DNA of 64,000 nt from Bacteroidota bacterium (GTDB lineage: Bacteria; Bacteroidota; Ignavibacteria; SZUA-365): positions 1 through 64,000 of the forward strand of contig JACZJN010000108.1 of assembly GCA_014860565.1 (NCBI GenBank), read 5' to 3'. A program made the position numbers and the translations under genes. A model generated the notes under the pieces. That model was not told the DNA's origin. It ran no database searches and saw nothing but the letters and a program-made list of their open reading frames with translations. This document shows, piece by piece, positions 44,414 through 52,738 of this stretch (position 1 is its first letter; each line of letters opens with the position of its first letter).

Positions 44414-45247
44414 ATGCATGCCCCTTCCCCGACCATCGCCCTGATCGGTGCCGGACGCGTGGGCCTGAACCTGCTGCGGCATTGCATGCGTCGAGAAGTT
44501 GCCGTCAGTGCGGTCGTGGAACCCAATCCTGAACGTTTAGAACTCATCCGACAGCTGCTTCCCGCTTCCCAGGTAACGGCGGAAGTACCTTCACATTTTC
44601 CAGAGGGAACCCGGTACGTCGTTATCGCCGTTCCAGACCGAACCATCGGCGAGATCGCTCGACAATTGAGTACGATGAAGTGCCTTCCACAAGGATTGGT
44701 GCTGTTTCACTGCTCGGGAACGCTCGACTCTTCCGTCCTCGCGCCTCTTGCGCACAATGGCTGCATCGTCGGCAGCGTTCATCCCATGCAAAGCTTTCCA
44801 TACGACGCACTCCCTGACGATGCGCTGCGCGGGATAGGGTGCGGAATCGAGGGTGATGACGCGTTCTGGCACGCGGGAAGGGAATTTGCCGCGCTCATGG
44901 AATGGCGTCCCTTACGCATCGATGCGAGGAAAAAAGCGCTGTACCATGCGGCGAATGTCTTTGCCGGAAATTTCCCGACAGTGCTGGCCGCGCTCGCCGA
45001 ATCCCTCCTGCGCGAAGCAGCGATCGCTGCCGAGGATGAACGGCTCACGCATCTGATTCCCATGATGTCGGCGGTCGTCGGACGGCTTGCGGACAGCGAC
45101 CCGGCGTCGTCATTGACCGGTCCGGCAGCACGCGGCGACCAGGACACCATCCGTCTCCACCTCGAAGAACTCGCAACGCTCGATCCCCGGTTCCGGGAAA
45201 TCTACGAAGCGCTTACCCGCGCTGCGCTCGAGTTGCTCGGGAAGTGA
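44414..45247 (+). CDS. Rossmann-like NAD(P)-binding protein with DUF2520 domain
   Basis: The ~277-residue protein has a Rossmann start IALIGAGRVGLNLLRHC, then VVIAVPDRTIGEIA, HCSGTLDSSVLAPL and GSVHPMQSFPYDA, followed by an all-helical DUF2520 domain. The architecture resembles 6-phosphogluconate dehydrogenase-type or F420-dependent oxidoreductases. The substrate is not known. The frame opens at 44360, but MHAPSPTIALIGAG at 44414, right after MEMO, is the better start. It is co-transcribed with AMMECR1 and MEMO, a link often seen in Bacteroidota/Chlorobiota genomes, from memory. Confidence 0.88.
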   Translation: MHAPSPTIALIGAGRVGLNLLRHCMRREVAVSAVVEPNPERLELIRQLLPASQVTAEVPSHFPEGTRYVVIAVPDRTIGEIARQLSTMKCLPQGLVLFHCSGTLDSSVLAPLAHNGCIVGSVHPMQSFPYDALPDDALRGIGCGIEGDDAFWHAGREFAALMEWRPLRIDARKKALYHAANVFAGNFPTVLAALAESLLREAAIAAEDERLTHLIPMMSAVVGRLADSDPASSLTGPAARGDQDTIRLHLEELATLDPRFREIYEALTRAALELLGK

Positions 45248-45286
45248 CAGGCCGTCAGGGAGCGGCTTCCGCGCTCTCATACATCG

Positions 45287-46396
45287 TTACGTGATCAGCG
45301 ATTTGATGAGTGCCGCAAAAACGCGGCGTTCGTTTTCCCAATGATACTGTTTTGAAGCGGCGAGACATGCGGCTTTCGCGCGAGCGTAACGGTCCGTATC
45401 GTCGAGCAGCACGCGTACCGCACGGACAAGGAGTTCGCCATCCGACGGATCGACGGTAATGCCCGCACCGGTCTCGCGCAGGAGCATGCCGATCTCAGGG
45501 AAGTCGCTGCCGACGACCGGCACTCCCGCAGCCATGTATTCAAACAGTTTGTTCGGCAGGCTCAAGTAATAGCTGCGTCCCAGATTTTCTATCAGGCACA
45601 TGCCGAGATCGGCCGAAGCGGTCCATTGCGGGAGATCGGCCGAAGGCACGGCAGAAATAATGCTTACACGGTCCGATACTCCGATTAGTTGAGCAGCGGC
45701 CTCGATTTCTCCGCGATAATCGCCGTCTCCCAGAAAGACGAGATGGCAGTCCGGCAATGCCGCAAGGGCATCGACCAGCGGAAGTGCCCCTCTTCCCCGC
45801 TGCAATCCGCCCTGTGAAAGCAGGATGCGGCGATCGGCGGGAATGCCGCACGCCTCGCGCAGTTTCTGCGATTCGCGCGGAGCACTCCAGTCCGGAACGT
45901 TGCGCACGACGCGCACATCCGCATGGCGATCGCGCAGTATCCCGGCGATGGATTCGTTGACAGTCAGTATTGCCGTTGCGCGGCGAGCGTAGCGGCGTTC
46001 CACCCCGGTCCAGAAACGCTGCATCAGCGAACGTCCCTGCAGGGCGGCGATCGACGCGTAGAGTTCGCGGGCGTCATAGACCAGCGGACGGCCCAGCGCG
46101 CGCGCGCCTCGCGCAGCCGCGGGCAGCGAGTACAAATCCGCCGCGATGCAGAGATCGCAGTGAAGTTCGCGCAACGCAGCGGACGCCTGCCGCCAGAATC
46201 GCGGCAACGCCTGCCGAAGCGAACTTCGCAGCGGAAAGGGAATCACCCTGGGATCGGGATGCCCGTCCCCGGATTTGAAGAGCTGAAGAATGTGCACGTC
46301 CGCCACTTCCCCGGCGGCGGCGGCGAATCGCCGCAGACGCGAATCCCGCGTCACATCCCCAACGAACGTGAAGCAGATGTGCGGACGACGGGACAT
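45287..46396 (-). CDS. Family 4 glycosyltransferase (GT-B)
   Basis: The 369-residue GT-B enzyme has an N-terminal Rossmann domain with an arginine/tyrosine-rich acceptor side and a donor-binding domain with ILLSQGGLQRGRGALPLV, VFLGDGDYRGEI and SLPNKLFEYMAAGVPVVGSD with the conserved Glu. It transfers a sugar from a nucleotide donor, probably to a lipid or cell-surface glycan. It lies seven bases after the second PorV-like gene. It is too divergent from BshA to call it a bacillithiol enzyme. Confidence 0.88.
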   Translation of the reverse strand: MSRRPHICFTFVGDVTRDSRLRRFAAAAGEVADVHILQLFKSGDGHPDPRVIPFPLRSSLRQALPRFWRQASAALRELHCDLCIAADLYSLPAAARGARALGRPLVYDARELYASIAALQGRSLMQRFWTGVERRYARRATAILTVNESIAGILRDRHADVRVVRNVPDWSAPRESQKLREACGIPADRRILLSQGGLQRGRGALPLVDALAALPDCHLVFLGDGDYRGEIEAAAQLIGVSDRVSIISAVPSADLPQWTASADLGMCLIENLGRSYYLSLPNKLFEYMAAGVPVVGSDFPEIGMLLRETGAGITVDPSDGELLVRAVRVLLDDTDRYARAKAACLAASKQYHWENERRVFAALIKSLIT

Positions 46397-46402
46397 TGCG
46401 CT

Positions 46403-47335
46403 CTAGAGTGTTATCGACAGGGAGATGGTGTGGGCGTTGCCGAAGGACTCGGAGAATGGTGTGAAGGCGTAATCGAAGCGCAGTGAACTGTATTTCGCGC
46501 CACCACCGAAGGAAATACCGTTGTTGTCGTACCCGGAGCGATATCCGAGACGGAGAAAAACCATCCCGAGGTAATCGAGCTCCGCACCGAGGTTGATATG
46601 CGTCGTGCTCTCTTCGAGCAGTGTCAATCCTTCCGCCGCGACATTCAACCCACCCTTGACGGATTCCATCGGCACGCGGTAGGAGGCGCCATAGCGGAGC
46701 AGGCTCGGCAGCTTCGTCGACACGGTGCGCAGTTCTGTCATGCTCCCGATGTTCGCGAGCGTGATGCCCGTGCGCAGATTCGCAAGCGCACCTTCTGAAA
46801 ACGGACGCACGGCGACGCCAAAATCGAAGGCGTAGCCCCCGGCTTCGTCAACGTGGATTTTTTCGAAAACGTACTTCGCGGTCGCTCCAACGTCGACACC
46901 GTCGGCGATGGCGAAAGCGGCCGTTACGCCGCCAGCGAAGTTTCGCGTATCCGTCTCGCCAATCGGCTCACCTGGAACATCTCGCAGTTCGATTCCGCCT
47001 ACGGATGTCAGTCCCATGTGTACGCCGAAGCTCCAGCCGTTGAGGGGAACGCTGACGCCGACGAATTCCGTGCTGATGTCCTCTATCCATTCGTTGTGCA
47101 TGATCGTGACCGAAGCGGCATCGTCATCCGCGATCAGGGCGGGATTGTAGTACATCGCGCTTCCCATGTCCGCATCCGCCACGCCGGCGTCGCCCATCCC
47201 CATGCTGCGAGCCCCCACACCGATCTTCAGGAACGAAAGTCCGCTTCCCCCGGACTGCGCATTGATGCGTGGAGCGGCGAGAATGAACAGAGCAAGAAGC
47301 GTGGCGATGAACAGAAAGGAGTGTGTCCGTCTCAT
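46403..47335 (-). CDS. PorV/PorQ-family outer-membrane protein
   Basis: The 310-residue barrel protein has a signal peptide ending APRINAQ and the family start LSFLKIGVGARSMGMGDAGVADA...MYYNPALI. Its C-terminus ends HTISLSITL as in outer-membrane barrels. PorV shuttles T9SS cargo from the translocon to the attachment complex, and PorQ-like proteins are similar. The frame continues to 47383, but the signal peptide places the start at 47335. It is adjacent to a second PorV-like gene and to Asp-box and lipoprotein genes. Confidence 0.88.
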   Translation of the reverse strand: MRRTHSFLFIATLLALFILAAPRINAQSGGSGLSFLKIGVGARSMGMGDAGVADADMGSAMYYNPALIADDDAASVTIMHNEWIEDISTEFVGVSVPLNGWSFGVHMGLTSVGGIELRDVPGEPIGETDTRNFAGGVTAAFAIADGVDVGATAKYVFEKIHVDEAGGYAFDFGVAVRPFSEGALANLRTGITLANIGSMTELRTVSTKLPSLLRYGASYRVPMESVKGGLNVAAEGLTLLEESTTHINLGAELDYLGMVFLRLGYRSGYDNNGISFGGGAKYSSLRFDYAFTPFSESFGNAHTISLSITL

Positions 47336-47354
47336 GCGAAAATTCCCTGTCTGA

Positions 47355-48347
47355 TTAGAACTGCAATGCGAAGGAAAGCACATGCGTCGGTGACGGCGCG
47401 ACGGGCTCGAGTATGAATGCGTAGTGAATCACCGGCTGCATCTGCGCAATCGGCTGACTGACCGAGAAACCGAAGGTGGGACGCGGATCAATGCCTGCGT
47501 CTGAGAAGTCAATGCGCTCGACGCCCCCGCGAAGCCAGATGTTCTTTGCAATGGGCACTTCGACCCCGACGCGTGCGAGATAGACATCCCCCACCGCCTC
47601 GACGTCCACGGCTGCAATTCCGTTCTCATTCGGCAGGCTATACCCGACGCCCAGACGATAGATACGCGCGAATGGATCTTCGGTGGAATTGCCGTTCTCC
47701 GCGCCATAGAGTTGGGACGTGTCCCATTTGTATTTCGTCAGAAGTTCCTGCGCGACGAAACCGATGCGCAGTGACGGCGATAAGGTATAGAGCAGGCCGA
47801 TGTCGAGACCGAAGCCGGAAGAGGTGACGCCGTCGTAGAGTCCGGAATAATAGAATTTCGCATTGAAGCCGGCGGCCAGCCTGTCCGAAAACCGCGTACC
47901 GAAATTCACGGCGAACTGATTCTCGAACACGCTGAGAATATCCGTCTTGAAGCCGTCGCTGTCATAGCCCTGAATGTTGGCGTCGCCCGCGTTGATCCAC
48001 GAGATGGATACGCCGGAGATGGACTGCACTCCGGGCTCGTCGGCATAGATGTTCGCTTCCTTGTTGTAGATGCGAATCATCTGCGTGTAGCTTACCTGGT
48101 TGAAGCGGCGGTCGAGTGCGAGAAAGCCATAGCTGCCGTGCAGTACATGGCCTTCCTGGAAGGCGCTGAGCGCCGGGTTGTAATACGTTGAGATGGTCCC
48201 GCTGTTGACCGTGGTCATGGCGTTGCCCATGCCCTGTCCACGCGCCCCGAAGCCCATGCGGGTGAATGCGCCGGCAGTACCGTTCTGGGCTTGCGCCGGC
48301 ATGACGCAGAGAAGCGCGGCGAATGCGAATAGGATGGTGTTCTTCAT
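47355..48347 (-). CDS. PorV/PorQ-family outer-membrane protein (paralogue)
   Basis: The 330-residue paralogue has a signal peptide ending PAQAQ and the same pattern: AFTRMGFGARGQGMGNAMTTVNSG...YYNPALSAFQEG. It ends THVLSFALQF with a terminal Phe, a barrel sign. The two paralogues are separated by 19 bases. Two such proteins next to a secreted Asp-box protein suggest they carry or anchor that cargo, but the sequence alone does not prove it. Confidence 0.85.
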   Translation of the reverse strand: MKNTILFAFAALLCVMPAQAQNGTAGAFTRMGFGARGQGMGNAMTTVNSGTISTYYNPALSAFQEGHVLHGSYGFLALDRRFNQVSYTQMIRIYNKEANIYADEPGVQSISGVSISWINAGDANIQGYDSDGFKTDILSVFENQFAVNFGTRFSDRLAAGFNAKFYYSGLYDGVTSSGFGLDIGLLYTLSPSLRIGFVAQELLTKYKWDTSQLYGAENGNSTEDPFARIYRLGVGYSLPNENGIAAVDVEAVGDVYLARVGVEVPIAKNIWLRGGVERIDFSDAGIDPRPTFGFSVSQPIAQMQPVIHYAFILEPVAPSPTHVLSFALQF

Positions 48348-48366
48348 GATGCTTCAATGCTCCCGT

Positions 48367-49935
48367 TTACTGCAGCGCAATGGCTTTGGTCCACACGGGA
48401 TCGTTATCGCCGATGGTCACTTGAATATAGTAGACGCCGTTCGCCACTTGATTGCCGTTGTCGTCACGGCCATCCCACACTTCATCGTGCTCGGTGTCGA
48501 TCTGCCGGCCTGCATTGCTGAGCAGCACGCGCACAGGCATCATGGCGAAATCGTAGATACGGATGGAAATCGAACCCGTGTTATCCATCTTGTAGTGAAT
48601 CCGCAGCACCTCATCGTCGGGTGCGAAGGGATTCGGATATGCGTATGCTTCTGCCGGAGAGGATATCTGCTGGGCCGCGCCGAAAATGGTCCAGTGCTGT
48701 CCGAAAAACTGCTCCGATCCGTCGCGCGTCTGCATCAGTCCATCGGAATTGGCGACAAAAACGTTGTCTCCGATCACCGCCACCGCGTAGCAGCGTTCAT
48801 CGGAGGCGACACGGCGAGATGAGGCGTCGACGAAGCGGGAGGTTCCGATCCAGCTGTTGCCACCGTCGTCTGAGCGATAGATGCCTGAATTGGTGGGGAC
48901 ATACACCACCTCGCCCTTGAACCCGAAATTGTGCGCGAATTCACCGCGCAGCGTCGTTCGCCAGGTTCGACCCATATTGGTGGTCACGCTCACGGCACGG
49001 TATTCGACCGGGTTGAGCGCGTTAACCGTCGCGGCCCATACATGCGTCACTCCCCCGATCACATTATGTCCGATGGCAACGACGAAATTGCCGGAAATGG
49101 CCTCAGTCTGATTATTGAACGAAAACTTCCTCCACGACACGCCGCCGTCGGTCGAAAGGTTGATGCCGCCGGCAGTGCCGACCCAGAGCGTGTCGTCGTT
49201 CATCGCATGCACCGAAAACACCCGGTGATTCAGACTCTCGACGAGACCGAGATCCGGGCGATTGACCGGAGAAAGATCGAAATCCAGGCTGTCGCCAGGA
49301 GAAATGGAATCGATCTGATCTGGCGGGAGCACCACGGGTGAGAAGGTCTGTCCCCCGTCCGTCGACGTGCGCAGTCCACCGGCAAAACTGGCGATGAACA
49401 CCGCCCTGCTGGTGACCGCGATGTCGTAGGTGATGTTGTTGATGTCCGTCGTGACGGCAAGCGCGTTGATCGTGTTGTTGCCGTACTTGATTTCGTAGGT
49501 GGACATGTCCGCGGATTCTTTCGGCTGCGGAACCTTCGTCCAGTTGCGGCCGAAGTCGGTCGAGACCGCAAGTCCCAGCCCTTTCGCCAGCGACCCCTGA
49601 TCGGTTTCTTCCGATCCGGCGAGCGAGGCCCACATGACTCCGCCATGCCCTTCGAGCGCGGCGATGTCTTCGAGGTCGAACGGCGCCGTGTCACCGAAAT
49701 GCGTCCACGAGCTGCCGAGATCAGGCGTCAGGTCGATGCCCTTCCCTCCTCCCATCCACAGCGTGTCACCGCGCACGAAAAGATCGACGGCACTGTTCGA
49801 CAGCGGACGATCGGCATTCGTGCCAAGCGGCTTTGACAACGAGAATGTGAGGGGAACTTCCTGTGCGTGCATGGCCAGGGCGGCAAGAAACAGCGCCGCG
49901 GCCATGAATCCCTTTTCGAAAAATGTGCGGCGCAT
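48367..49935 (-). CDS. Secreted Asp-box protein with FlgD-like/T9SS tail
   Basis: The 522-residue protein has a signal peptide (LAALAMHAQ) and Asp-box repeats (TPDLGSSWTHF, STDFGRNWTKV, STDGGQTFSPV, STDGGVSWRKF, TTNMGRTWRTT, RSDDGGNSWIG). Its last ~95 residues (AYPNPFAPDDEVLRIHYKMD to VWTKAIALQ) are FlgD-like/T9SS in type: YPNPF, then VWDGRDDNGNQVANGVYY. The ATG overlaps the lipoprotein stop by one base. It is a predicted outer-membrane or secreted protein carried by the PorV-like proteins. Confidence 0.85.
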   Translation of the reverse strand: MRRTFFEKGFMAAALFLAALAMHAQEVPLTFSLSKPLGTNADRPLSNSAVDLFVRGDTLWMGGGKGIDLTPDLGSSWTHFGDTAPFDLEDIAALEGHGGVMWASLAGSEETDQGSLAKGLGLAVSTDFGRNWTKVPQPKESADMSTYEIKYGNNTINALAVTTDINNITYDIAVTSRAVFIASFAGGLRTSTDGGQTFSPVVLPPDQIDSISPGDSLDFDLSPVNRPDLGLVESLNHRVFSVHAMNDDTLWVGTAGGINLSTDGGVSWRKFSFNNQTEAISGNFVVAIGHNVIGGVTHVWAATVNALNPVEYRAVSVTTNMGRTWRTTLRGEFAHNFGFKGEVVYVPTNSGIYRSDDGGNSWIGTSRFVDASSRRVASDERCYAVAVIGDNVFVANSDGLMQTRDGSEQFFGQHWTIFGAAQQISSPAEAYAYPNPFAPDDEVLRIHYKMDNTGSISIRIYDFAMMPVRVLLSNAGRQIDTEHDEVWDGRDDNGNQVANGVYYIQVTIGDNDPVWTKAIALQ

Positions 49936-50765
49936 CAGCGGACAATCAGTTTGTGAATGACGACGTTGCTGGAAAGATTGGAATAATCCAATGCGCGAAA
50001 TTCAAAGCGATATTCCCCCTTCGGCGTATCGGGCGGCATCTGTACTTTTCTCGTAAAGATCCCGTCGCCCGCCGTGACGTCACCGGTACCGGGTTGTCCG
50101 TCATCAAGCAGATTGAAGGGATTGCCGCTGGATGGTCGTCCGTTCGGCAGGAAAGAATTGAAGTACACGGTCTTGATATCGGCAAGACCGCTTTCATCCC
50201 AAACTTCCGCGGTGAGCGTAAGTACAACCGTCTGTATCTGCAGATCGACCGTATCGGGCGCATTCACCGACAGGATGACGGGCGCCTTGCTTCCATACAG
50301 GAGACGGAATTTGGAAACACCGCTGTTGAGCTCGGTACCCCATTCGTCTGTGCCGAAGACATCGATGCGATAGTCGCCGACGTCGCCGCGTTTGCGCGCG
50401 AAGGCAATGTCCGCTTCCCAGGTCAACGGGGTCGAGGACAGCTGCAGGTCACCGCTTGCGAGCACGGGAGATTTCCCGTCGAGACGGATCTCATAACGCA
50501 GCGTCCCGACAGCGCCACCCGAACCCAGCGGCTCAGATACTTTCACGGAAATGCGGATCGGCACGGTCACAGGATCGTCCGCCGATTTGTCCTTCCCCGG
50601 CTGCACGTTGAGGGTATCCGTGTCGACAACGTAACCGGATAACTGCATGTCAGTCAAGAGGATATGGCTGTACATTGGATTGGAATCTACGACAGCGGTA
50701 TCGTCGCTGCACCCGGCGACAATAAACGCAGCGCAGAGCAGGAGGAAGAGGTTTCTTTGAATCAT
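49935..50765 (-). CDS. Predicted lipoprotein
   Basis: The 276-residue protein has a lipobox FIVAGCSDD, with the lipid-anchored Cys at about residue 19. The mature part is rich in beta strands with a fibronectin/Ig-like look (IRISVKVSEPLGSG, AEVWDESGLADIKTVYF) and a Ca-binding-like DDGQPGTGDVTAGDGIFTR. No enzyme motif is present. It is coupled to the downstream Asp-box gene by a one-base overlap of stop and start, suggesting that the two are made together and perhaps form a surface complex. Confidence 0.8.
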   Translation of the reverse strand: MIQRNLFLLLCAAFIVAGCSDDTAVVDSNPMYSHILLTDMQLSGYVVDTDTLNVQPGKDKSADDPVTVPIRISVKVSEPLGSGGAVGTLRYEIRLDGKSPVLASGDLQLSSTPLTWEADIAFARKRGDVGDYRIDVFGTDEWGTELNSGVSKFRLLYGSKAPVILSVNAPDTVDLQIQTVVLTLTAEVWDESGLADIKTVYFNSFLPNGRPSSGNPFNLLDDGQPGTGDVTAGDGIFTRKVQMPPDTPKGEYRFEFRALDYSNLSSNVVIHKLIVR

Positions 50766-50797
50766 GGCTTGATGTTGCGGTGTTGGTATGTATGATG

Positions 50798-50832
50798 AAG
50801 CCGGGGCATGTCATAAGACAGTGCCCCGGCTT
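50798..50832. terminator. Long hairpin between two reverse-strand genes
   Basis: AAGCCGGGGCA pairs perfectly with TGCCCCGGCTT, extended by TGTC/GACA around an ATAA loop with one bulged G. It lies downstream of the M50 gene (reverse strand) and upstream of the lipoprotein gene. There is no long T-run after it on either strand, so it may be a terminator of moderate strength or a leader structure. Confidence 0.5.
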
Positions 50833-50922
50833 ACAATCACACTATCAAGGAGGCAATCCTAACATACATTCCGTCTCTTCCAAAGTCAATTGGAAAACAG
50901 AAGCGGGACCGATTTTTGCCCA

Positions 50923-51957
50923 TCACAACAGGTATATAGGCGCAGGTGAAAGACAGACGGCGAACATCACGTAGGAGAACCAGCCGAGCATACGCCGGCG
51001 GGAACCAAGTCCCGCAAATTCATGAACTTCCGGGTGCTTCACCTTGATGAAAACGGTGATAAGCACCGCCCAGAACAACCATCCCGGCCAGAATATCGCC
51101 TCAAAATGGGGAATGCTTTCCATAACTTTGAAACCCAGCTCAGTCTGGCCAATGAGGTCCAAGGCCGCGGGCAAAACCCCCATTCCACCAAAAAACGCGA
51201 GCACTGTCACGGTGATGCGTCCCACGAGATGCTGGCTGTCTCCGAACATCGCGTAGGTGACATGTCCTCCGTCGAGCTGCCCCGCTGGAAGCATGTTCAG
51301 TGCCGTGACCAGCAGGCCGAACCAGCCGGTGATCAGCAGTGGATAATGATACATCTCCGTCATGGGTGGAATGTACGCCCCGGGCTTGCTGAACAGCTGT
51401 TCGAGTACCGAATACAGCAGTGGCGAACCGAACGTGAGCGTGAGACCCGCCTGTGCTCCGGGGGAACTGCCGGTGGCGAAATCGAAATCGGGATGAATAC
51501 CGAGCAGAAAATCATGTCCGGGCAGGGTCATGAAACCGAGGATGAGCACGATTATGCTGGCGATGAAGCCGGCGATGGGTCCGGCAATGCCGATATCAAA
51601 CAGTGCCGATCGATGCGGAATGGGCTGTTTGGTACGGATTACGGCGCCCAGCGTTCCAAAGTTGACGAACATGGGCAGCGGGGGCAAGGGGATGTAATAT
51701 GGCAGCGTCGTGCGCACGCCGTGCTTCCGCGCCGCGAAATAATGTCCGAATTCATGACAGCTCAGAATGAACAGCGCCGAGATGCTGTATGGCAGTCCGA
51801 CGGAGAATGCGGCGAGATCGAACTGCCCCTGCCAGAGCATCCCCGCGATTGTCGTGGTGAGAAACGTAATGACAAACAGCGCGGCATGCTTGGCGATCTG
51901 CATCGGCGCCAGTTCAGCTTCCCGCACATGGGTTGCATCGGTCGTGAGAGGTTCCAT
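50923..51957 (-). CDS. Site-2 protease-like membrane metalloprotease (M50)
   Basis: The 344-residue membrane protein has HEFGH at residues 68-72 within a transmembrane segment (zinc site) and NMLPAGQLDGGH at about 221-232, the second M50 motif. Five or six transmembrane helices are apparent. Such proteases cleave within membranes and process signalling factors. There is no PDZ domain. The frame continues 138 codons upstream, but MEPLTTDATHVREAEL at 51957 is the likely start; the upstream part is an unrelated frame of the neighbouring HAD gene. It ends the long reverse-strand run that starts at psd. Confidence 0.88.
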   Translation of the reverse strand: MEPLTTDATHVREAELAPMQIAKHAALFVITFLTTTIAGMLWQGQFDLAAFSVGLPYSISALFILSCHEFGHYFAARKHGVRTTLPYYIPLPPLPMFVNFGTLGAVIRTKQPIPHRSALFDIGIAGPIAGFIASIIVLILGFMTLPGHDFLLGIHPDFDFATGSSPGAQAGLTLTFGSPLLYSVLEQLFSKPGAYIPPMTEMYHYPLLITGWFGLLVTALNMLPAGQLDGGHVTYAMFGDSQHLVGRITVTVLAFFGGMGVLPAALDLIGQTELGFKVMESIPHFEAIFWPGWLFWAVLITVFIKVKHPEVHEFAGLGSRRRMLGWFSYVMFAVCLSPAPIYLL

Positions 51958-51988
51958 GGATATAGCTTCTGATAATTCGGCTCTTTGA

Positions 51989-52738
51989 TCAGCCGGTGGA
52001 CCACAGTTGTCGGCGAAGGACCTGCGCCCGTTTTTTGGGACGCAATTTCCGCTGATCGATGAGCGCCGACAGGATGTCGCGCACCGTGGTAAAGGAATAA
52101 AACCGCCGGAACGTGATATTGTGTTCCTGGCACCAGTTTTCGAGCGGTCCGCGCGCGAAAACCATATCCGCGAAGCCGGCCGCTTCGAAATCGGAGGATC
52201 CGTCGCCGACGTAGATGACGAGGTCCTCATCCTGCGAAAGCAACGCCACGTGATTGCTCTTGCAATGGGCGAGCTGCGGACATCGCCGGTCGGTGTAGGG
52301 GAAATCGAGTTCGGGCGCACCTTCGCCCAGCCGCATACGATTCGCTTTGACTTCCACCTCCACTGCAGCACGCCTCAACAATCGCTCAATGTACGCATCG
52401 AAACCATCACTGAGAACAGTCAGTGGATAGCGATGCTCTCTGCACCAGTCCACGAATCGCGCAAACGAAGGATCGATTTCAAATCCCACGAGAAATGCAT
52501 CGAGCGCGGATTCCGTCAGATGGGGTGCCGCGGCATACAATCGCTGGTATGTCTCGGCGGCGTTGACTTCCCCGCGGGACCACCGCTCCAGCGTCGCATC
52601 AATATCCTCATCCGTACTGAAATGACGCAGCAGCGCCTCTCCAACGTCTTCCCGGGTGACGGTTCCGTCGAAATCCGTAAAGATGCGCACGGTCGGCTGC
52701 GGACGATCGGTTGAAGAGACGCCTGCAAAGCGGGTCAT
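51989..52738 (-). CDS. HAD-family phosphatase (MtnX-like)
   Basis: The 249-residue HAD hydrolase starts after a short N-terminus with FTDFDGTVT (nucleophile and acid Asp), has TVLSDGFDAYIERLL (motif II region) and ends the core with YVGDGSSDFEAA (motif III/IV). It resembles MtnX, the enolase-phosphatase of methionine salvage, or phosphoserine phosphatase-like enzymes; the substrate is not proved. Its ATG overlaps the gatA stop by four bases (52735-52738). Confidence 0.8.
   Translation of the reverse strand: MTRFAGVSSTDRPQPTVRIFTDFDGTVTREDVGEALLRHFSTDEDIDATLERWSRGEVNAAETYQRLYAAAPHLTESALDAFLVGFEIDPSFARFVDWCREHRYPLTVLSDGFDAYIERLLRRAAVEVEVKANRMRLGEGAPELDFPYTDRRCPQLAHCKSNHVALLSQDEDLVIYVGDGSSDFEAAGFADMVFARGPLENWCQEHNITFRRFYSFTTVRDILSALIDQRKLRPKKRAQVLRRQLWSTG

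Noticed and set aside
43510-44646. Reverse reading frame of 378 codons opposite MEMO and DUF2520
   Set aside because: It overlaps two convincing forward genes fully and reads as low-complexity shadow sequence.
45287-46396. Family 4 glycosyltransferase considered as BshA
   Set aside because: BshA would fit the bshC finding, but the gene lies 33 kb away in a T9SS cluster and I see no BshA-specific residues.
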